Assembly (NCBI GenBank): GCA_013821025.1
Contig: JACDHN010000073.1
Coordinates: 1-9,543, forward strand
DNA length: 9,543 nucleotides
DNA from: Acidimicrobiia bacterium
GTDB taxonomy: Bacteria > Actinomycetota > Acidimicrobiia > Acidimicrobiales > Ilumatobacteraceae
Direction of reading: 5' to 3'
The position numbers and the translations under genes are program-made. Positions 6,633 through 9,543 of this stretch are shown here, one piece after another (position 1 is the first letter of the stretch; every line of letters begins with the position of its first letter). The notes below the pieces were generated by a model. That model searched no databases. It was not told where the DNA came from and was given only the letters and a program-made list of their open reading frames with translations.

Positions 6633-7994
6633 TCAGTCTTCGACGACGTGAGCGCGGAAGCTCTCCCTGGCGGTGGCCCAGGCGAGTCGATCGACCGTGC
6701 CATCGGCGCGCAGGCAGGTTGCTGCGGCTGCTCCCATGGCGAGCGCGTGGTGGGTGTTGTCGTGGGCGAAAAGCGCCTGACGTCCCACGAGCATCAGTTC
6801 CCGGCGACCCGCCGCCCACTGTTCGACGCCAGCCAATGGACGTTCGAACCCCACCCGGTACACCGGGTAGACGTTGGGGATCCGCTTCACCACCACCTTC
6901 ACCGGATGAGGCCGGGGTAGGCCGCTGCGTTCCAGGGCGTTGACGACGACGTGGCCGAGCGCTTCGTCGGTCTTGTTCCACAGCGCTCCGCCCGGATCGG
7001 CGGGCACCTCCGCGCACAGCACCGTGGTGGATGCCGGGTCGGCGGGGTCGTCCCGATAGTTCTTCGGCTCACTGAGCCTGGCAACCGGTATGCGAGGATC
7101 CGGGAGGTAGTGGGCGTCGAAGGCGGTGTACTGGGGCTCGGCGAGCACCAGGTAGACGAGCACCGCACCTCGGTACTCGAGAGAGGTCGACGCCTCACGG
7201 ACGTCGGTGGGAACGTCGCCGCCGTAGAGCGCCACGGTCCGGGCGCCGGGCAGCGTGGAGATGACCGTGGTGGCGAGCGCTGCCACGTCGGTGCCTGGCA
7301 CCACCTGGTGGCCGAGCCGGAACTCGGCCCCGGCATCGGTAGCGGCGTCGGCGACGGCCTCGCTGATCCGGCCGAACCCTCCTCGTGGGTACCAGAACGA
7401 GGCGTTCGGACCGGTACCGCCCCTGACGATGCGGCGCACGAGACCTGCGGCAGAACCGGCACTGACCCTCCGCCGGAAGAGCTCGCTGGACAGCTCGCCG
7501 GCGTCGACACCCCACAGCTTGCGGGCATAGGGCTCGTAGAAGCGTTTGGCGATCGTGGGCCCGAGCGCCTGGCGTACGCGGGCGGCGAAGGTGTCAGCCG
7601 CCGGGCGGCGTGCCCGCAACGGCGACAGCACCAAGTCTCGTACGGCGCCGGCCGCCAGCGATGGAGGCGCGTGCCTGATGAGGTCGATTGGGCGTAGCGG
7701 GAACGCCATCCAACGGCCGTCCATCCGAATCCGTCCGTTGCGTGTGCGCAATTGCAGGTCCTCGCCGAGCAGGTCGGCCAAAACGCGCAGGATCTCGGGC
7801 GGGGTGGCGACGTGCAGCCGGTGGCTGCCGTGGTCGACGCGCTGACCCGCGATCTCGAAGCTCGAGGCCAACCCACCGACGGTTTGCGCCTGCTCGAGCA
7901 CGACCACCCGCAGGCCTCGCCGGGCTGCACCCAGTGCCGCCGCCAATCCCGACGGTCCGGCGCCAAGCACGGCGACGTCGAAGTGCCCGGTCAC
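6633..7994 (-). CDS. FAD-dependent oxidoreductase, protoporphyrinogen oxidase/UDP-galactopyranose mutase-like
   Basis: A 453-residue flavoprotein. The N-terminal Rossmann FAD motif GAGPSGLAAA (11-20) ends its second strand at E34 (VVVLEQ) and continues with VGGLASSFEIAG...DHGSHRLH (39-61), the pattern of amine-oxidase, protoporphyrinogen-oxidase and GLF-like proteins. YEPYARKLWG (153-162) and YPRGGFGRI (202-210) are typical of the PPO/GLF-like group found in glycan gene clusters. A C-terminal GRQALFAHDNTHHALAMG forms the second FAD contact. The reaction is unknown: a sugar-nucleotide or polyprenyl-sugar oxidoreductase is plausible given the GT2 and GT-C neighbours. A haem-pathway role cannot be excluded with hemB nearby, but the sequence does not look like a standard HemY. 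The GTG start overlaps the ATPase stop by four bases (GTGA), implying translational coupling with an iron-transport ATPase. Confidence 0.8.
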   Translation of the reverse strand: MTGHFDVAVLGAGPSGLAAALGAARRGLRVVVLEQAQTVGGLASSFEIAGQRVDHGSHRLHVATPPEILRVLADLLGEDLQLRTRNGRIRMDGRWMAFPLRPIDLIRHAPPSLAAGAVRDLVLSPLRARRPAADTFAARVRQALGPTIAKRFYEPYARKLWGVDAGELSSELFRRRVSAGSAAGLVRRIVRGGTGPNASFWYPRGGFGRISEAVADAATDAGAEFRLGHQVVPGTDVAALATTVISTLPGARTVALYGGDVPTDVREASTSLEYRGAVLVYLVLAEPQYTAFDAHYLPDPRIPVARLSEPKNYRDDPADPASTTVLCAEVPADPGGALWNKTDEALGHVVVNALERSGLPRPHPVKVVVKRIPNVYPVYRVGFERPLAGVEQWAAGRRELMLVGRQALFAHDNTHHALAMGAAAATCLRADGTVDRLAWATARESFRAHVVED

Positions 7995-9028
7995 CCGTGC
8001 GGATACGACATGGTGGCCGGCCCGCGGTAGCTGGCCGAGATCCGGTCGTCGCGCTCGAGATTGGTGAACGGGGCGCGTGAGCGGATCAGCGTCCCGTCGT
8101 CGAGCCGTGCGATCACCATGCAGTCGTGCCCGTAGTACTCCACCAGCTCCACCGTGCCGTCGTCGCCAGGAGTCAAAGCAACGTGCTCGGGACGCACCAG
8201 CACGATGGTTCCGTTGACGGCGGCCGGCGCACTCGACAGGGTCACTGGTCCGATCGACGTACCTGCCGTGGCACCGTTCGTGGACGCCGCCGGCAGCAGG
8301 TTCGCGTCACCGACGAACGAGGCCACCCACGGATCGATCGGGTCGGCGTACAGGTTGGACGGCTCGTCCACCTGGAGGATGCGACCGTCGCGCATCACCG
8401 CCACGAGGTCGCCGAGCACGAACGCCTCCTCCTGGTCGTGGGTGACGAACACAGCGGTGATGCCGGCGTCGGCCAGGAGCCGGTGCACCTCGGTGCGTAC
8501 CTGGACCCGCAGGGTGACGTCGAGGTTGCTGAAGGGTTCGTCGAGCAGCAGCATCTCGGGACGCGGCGCGAGGGCCCTCGCCAGGGCGACACGTTGTTGC
8601 TGGCCGCCCGACAGCGTGCCGGGCAGGCGGTCGGCGAAGCCTGCGAGCCCGACCATTTTCAACACCTCGGCCACCCTGGCGGTGCGGCGTTCGCTGCGGT
8701 CGAGTCCGAACGCCACGTTGTCGGTGACCGACAGGTGAGGGAACAGCGCCCAGTCCTGGAAGACCATGCCCACCCTGCGCTTTTCGGGAGCGACGAAGGT
8801 TCGGGGTCCGGACAGCACCCGGTCGGCGAGCTCGATCGTGCCAGAGGTCGGTGTCTCGAGGCCGGCGATCAGGCGCAGCAGTGTGGTCTTGCCGGATCCG
8901 CTCGGTCCGAGCAAGGCGCACACGGTGCCGGGCGGTATGTCCAGTGACACCTCGTGCAGGATCTGCTCTGAGCCGAAGTGGTTCGACACCCGGTCGACAC
9001 GCAGCGACGCGCCGTGACGAGTTGTCAT
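7991..9028 (-). CDS. fbpC: ABC transporter ATPase with TOBE domain (FbpC-like, probable iron(III) importer subunit)
   Basis: A 345-residue nucleotide-binding subunit. Walker A GPSGSGKTT is at 41-49, the Q-loop at Q91 (VFQDWALFPHLS), the signature LSGGQQQ at 139-145, Walker B LLLDEP at 160-165 and the H-loop at H197 (FVTHDQEEA). The C-terminal part (about 275-345, RPEHVALTP...) is a TOBE regulatory domain as in FbpC/PotA/MalK-type importers. It is the only ATPase in the window and the natural partner of the FbpA-FbpB pair, which lacks one; the pairing is inferred. The ATG at 9028 is preferred over the frame extension to 9277, because the upstream part is antisense to hemB and a TACGAT -10 lies exactly 6 bases before this ATG. 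Its stop overlaps the oxidoreductase start. An iron-box-like sequence lies upstream. Substrate alternatives are other small ions or polyamines. Confidence 0.88.
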   Translation of the reverse strand: MTTRHGASLRVDRVSNHFGSEQILHEVSLDIPPGTVCALLGPSGSGKTTLLRLIAGLETPTSGTIELADRVLSGPRTFVAPEKRRVGMVFQDWALFPHLSVTDNVAFGLDRSERRTARVAEVLKMVGLAGFADRLPGTLSGGQQQRVALARALAPRPEMLLLDEPFSNLDVTLRVQVRTEVHRLLADAGITAVFVTHDQEEAFVLGDLVAVMRDGRILQVDEPSNLYADPIDPWVASFVGDANLLPAASTNGATAGTSIGPVTLSSAPAAVNGTIVLVRPEHVALTPGDDGTVELVEYYGHDCMVIARLDDGTLIRSRAPFTNLERDDRISASYRGPATMSYPHG

Positions 9029-9034
9029 GCCGGC

Positions 9035-9040
9035 ATCGTA
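9035..9040 (-). promoter_or_regulatory. -10 element of the ATPase-oxidoreductase operon, leaderless geometry
   Basis: TACGAT on the minus strand (TAnnnT; four of six matches to TATAAT) ends six bases before the ATG at 9028. Transcription would therefore begin at or next to the start codon, as in actinobacterial leaderless mRNAs. No Shine-Dalgarno is present upstream of the ATG. No strong -35 is seen; that position is covered by the iron-box-like sequence. Confidence 0.45.
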
Positions 9041-9047
9041 ACGACCG

Positions 9048-9066
9048 GTAGGCAGTCCTAACCCAC
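9048..9066. promoter_or_regulatory. DtxR/IdeR-like iron box between the ATPase gene and hemB
   Basis: GTAGGCAGTCCTAACCCAC on the + strand matches TTAGGTTAGSCTAACCTAA at about 12 of 19 positions, with TAGG and CCTAACC in the expected places; the reverse reading scores the same. The site covers the -35 region of the ATPase gene and lies 43 bases upstream of the hemB ATG. An iron-loaded repressor here could shut off the ATPase operon and perhaps also influence hemB. Confidence 0.5.
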
Positions 9067-9096
9067 GCGGCATGGGGAGTCGTCGGGGCTTGGACG

Positions 9097-9102
9097 TACG
9101 CT
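9097..9102 (+). promoter_or_regulatory. -10 element of hemB, leaderless geometry
   Basis: TACGCT (TAnnnT) ends seven bases before the hemB ATG at 9110, and no Shine-Dalgarno lies between. This suggests a leaderless hemB transcript. A -35 at the usual distance (about 9074-9079) is not recognisable. Confidence 0.35.
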
Positions 9103-9109
9103 GCAACCG

Positions 9110-9543
9110 ATGACGTTTCCCGCCCGTCGGCCCCGCCGCCTGCGCAGGACACCGGCTCTGCGCGAGTTGGTGGCCGAGACGAGGGTCACGACATCGGACC
9201 TGTTGGCACCGCTGTTCGTGCGCGAGGGGATCACCGAACCGAACCCGATCGCGTCGCTCCCCGGTGTCGTCCAGCACACCCGCGAGAGCCTGCGCAAGGA
9301 GGTGGCGCAGCTGGCTCAGCTCGGTGTGCGTGCCGTGATGCTGTTCGGCGTGCCGGCGCAGAAGGACCAGCAGGGATCGGGGGCGTTCGATCCGGACGGC
9401 ATCGTGCAGTTGGCGCTCGACGATCTACGTCACGAGGTTGGCGACGACGTGCTGCTGATCGCCGACCTGTGCATCGACGAGTACACGTCCCACGGCCATT
9501 GCGGCGTGCTCGACGATCGGGGTCGGGTCGACAACGACGCCAC
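9110..9543 (+). CDS. hemB: Delta-aminolevulinic acid dehydratase (porphobilinogen synthase), N-terminal part (3' end outside the window)
   Basis: The frame opens with MTFPARRPRRLRRTPALREL and runs off the right edge after 144 complete codons of a family usually about 320-330 residues long. RPRRLRRTPALRELVAET, then LLAPLFVREG (31-40) and SLPGVVQHT, VMLFGVP (76-82), DPDG, and LIADLCIDEYTSHGHCG (116-132) are the conserved N-terminal blocks of HemB. The enzyme joins two 5-aminolevulinate molecules into porphobilinogen in cytoplasmic haem synthesis. The active-site metal motif reads C121-I-D123-...-C131. Compared with the three-cysteine zinc site of the E. coli type (CxC...C), the middle cysteine is replaced by Asp. 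The catalytic lysines lie beyond the window. It is divergent from the ATPase gene with 81 bp between starts that include an iron-box-like sequence. Confidence 0.93.
   Translation, partial: MTFPARRPRRLRRTPALRELVAETRVTTSDLLAPLFVREGITEPNPIASLPGVVQHTRESLRKEVAQLAQLGVRAVMLFGVPAQKDQQGSGAFDPDGIVQLALDDLRHEVGDDVLLIADLCIDEYTSHGHCGVLDDRGRVDNDA

Noticed and set aside
6625..6640. Terminator between the convergent GT2 and oxidoreductase genes
   Set aside because: The stops are separated by one base and no stem-loop is visible nearby.
9029..9277. N-terminal extension of the ATPase frame to 9277
   Set aside because: The extension is antisense to hemB and resembles no ATPase N-terminus. The ATG at 9028 has a correctly placed -10 and directly starts the conserved domain.

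Overview
The window is GC-rich (roughly two thirds G+C) and densely packed. It carries GTG starts, 1-17 bp gene overlaps, DtxR/IdeR-like operators and -10 hexamers placed as for leaderless mRNAs. Together these suggest a high-GC actinobacterium. A member of the Acidimicrobiia/Ilumatobacter type is possible, but that is an inference from style, not from a marker gene. No RNA gene, CRISPR array, insertion sequence or phage gene is visible, and no gene-free stretch reaches 300 bases.

Layout from left to right: (1) the 3' end of an NAD-dependent sugar epimerase on the + strand (1-287). (2) A minus-strand series read from about 5830 down to 69: an iron(III)-binding lipoprotein (FbpA type), a fused iron ABC permease (FbpB type), an EfeO-type M75 lipoprotein, the N-terminal third of an EfeB/DyP-type haem peroxidase, and a GT-C membrane glycosyltransferase. 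The last gene runs 219 bp antisense into the epimerase. (3) A + strand family 2 glycosyltransferase (5894-6631), divergent from fbpA. (4) A minus-strand pair from 9028 down to 6633: an FbpC-like ABC ATPase with a TOBE domain, coupled by a 4-bp overlap to a FAD-dependent oxidoreductase. (5) The 5' part of hemB on the + strand (9110 to the window end), divergent from the ATPase.

Two themes are interleaved. The first is iron: FbpA, FbpB, the ATPase, EfeO, the EfeB fragment and the haem-synthesis enzyme HemB. The second is surface glycan or polyprenyl-sugar chemistry: the epimerase, GT-C enzyme, GT2 enzyme and a PPO/GLF-like oxidoreductase. The two divergent intergenic regions (5831-5893 and 9029-9109) each hold a 19-bp match to the DtxR/IdeR iron box, 12/19 in both cases. 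Each box sits at the upstream end of a minus-strand iron-transport promoter. The simplest reading is that FbpA-FbpB and the separated ATPase form one transporter whose parts are reunited by shared iron-dependent repression.

The most unusual points are four. The EfeB-like gene is truncated and ends with a one-base overlap into the glycosyltransferase, whose first residues may be a DyP remnant. EfeO sits beside an Fbp-type transporter with no EfeU permease visible. The epimerase and GT-C genes overlap extensively tail to tail. EfeO carries a low-complexity Gly-Ser linker with an 18-bp tandem duplication in place of a folded N-terminal domain.
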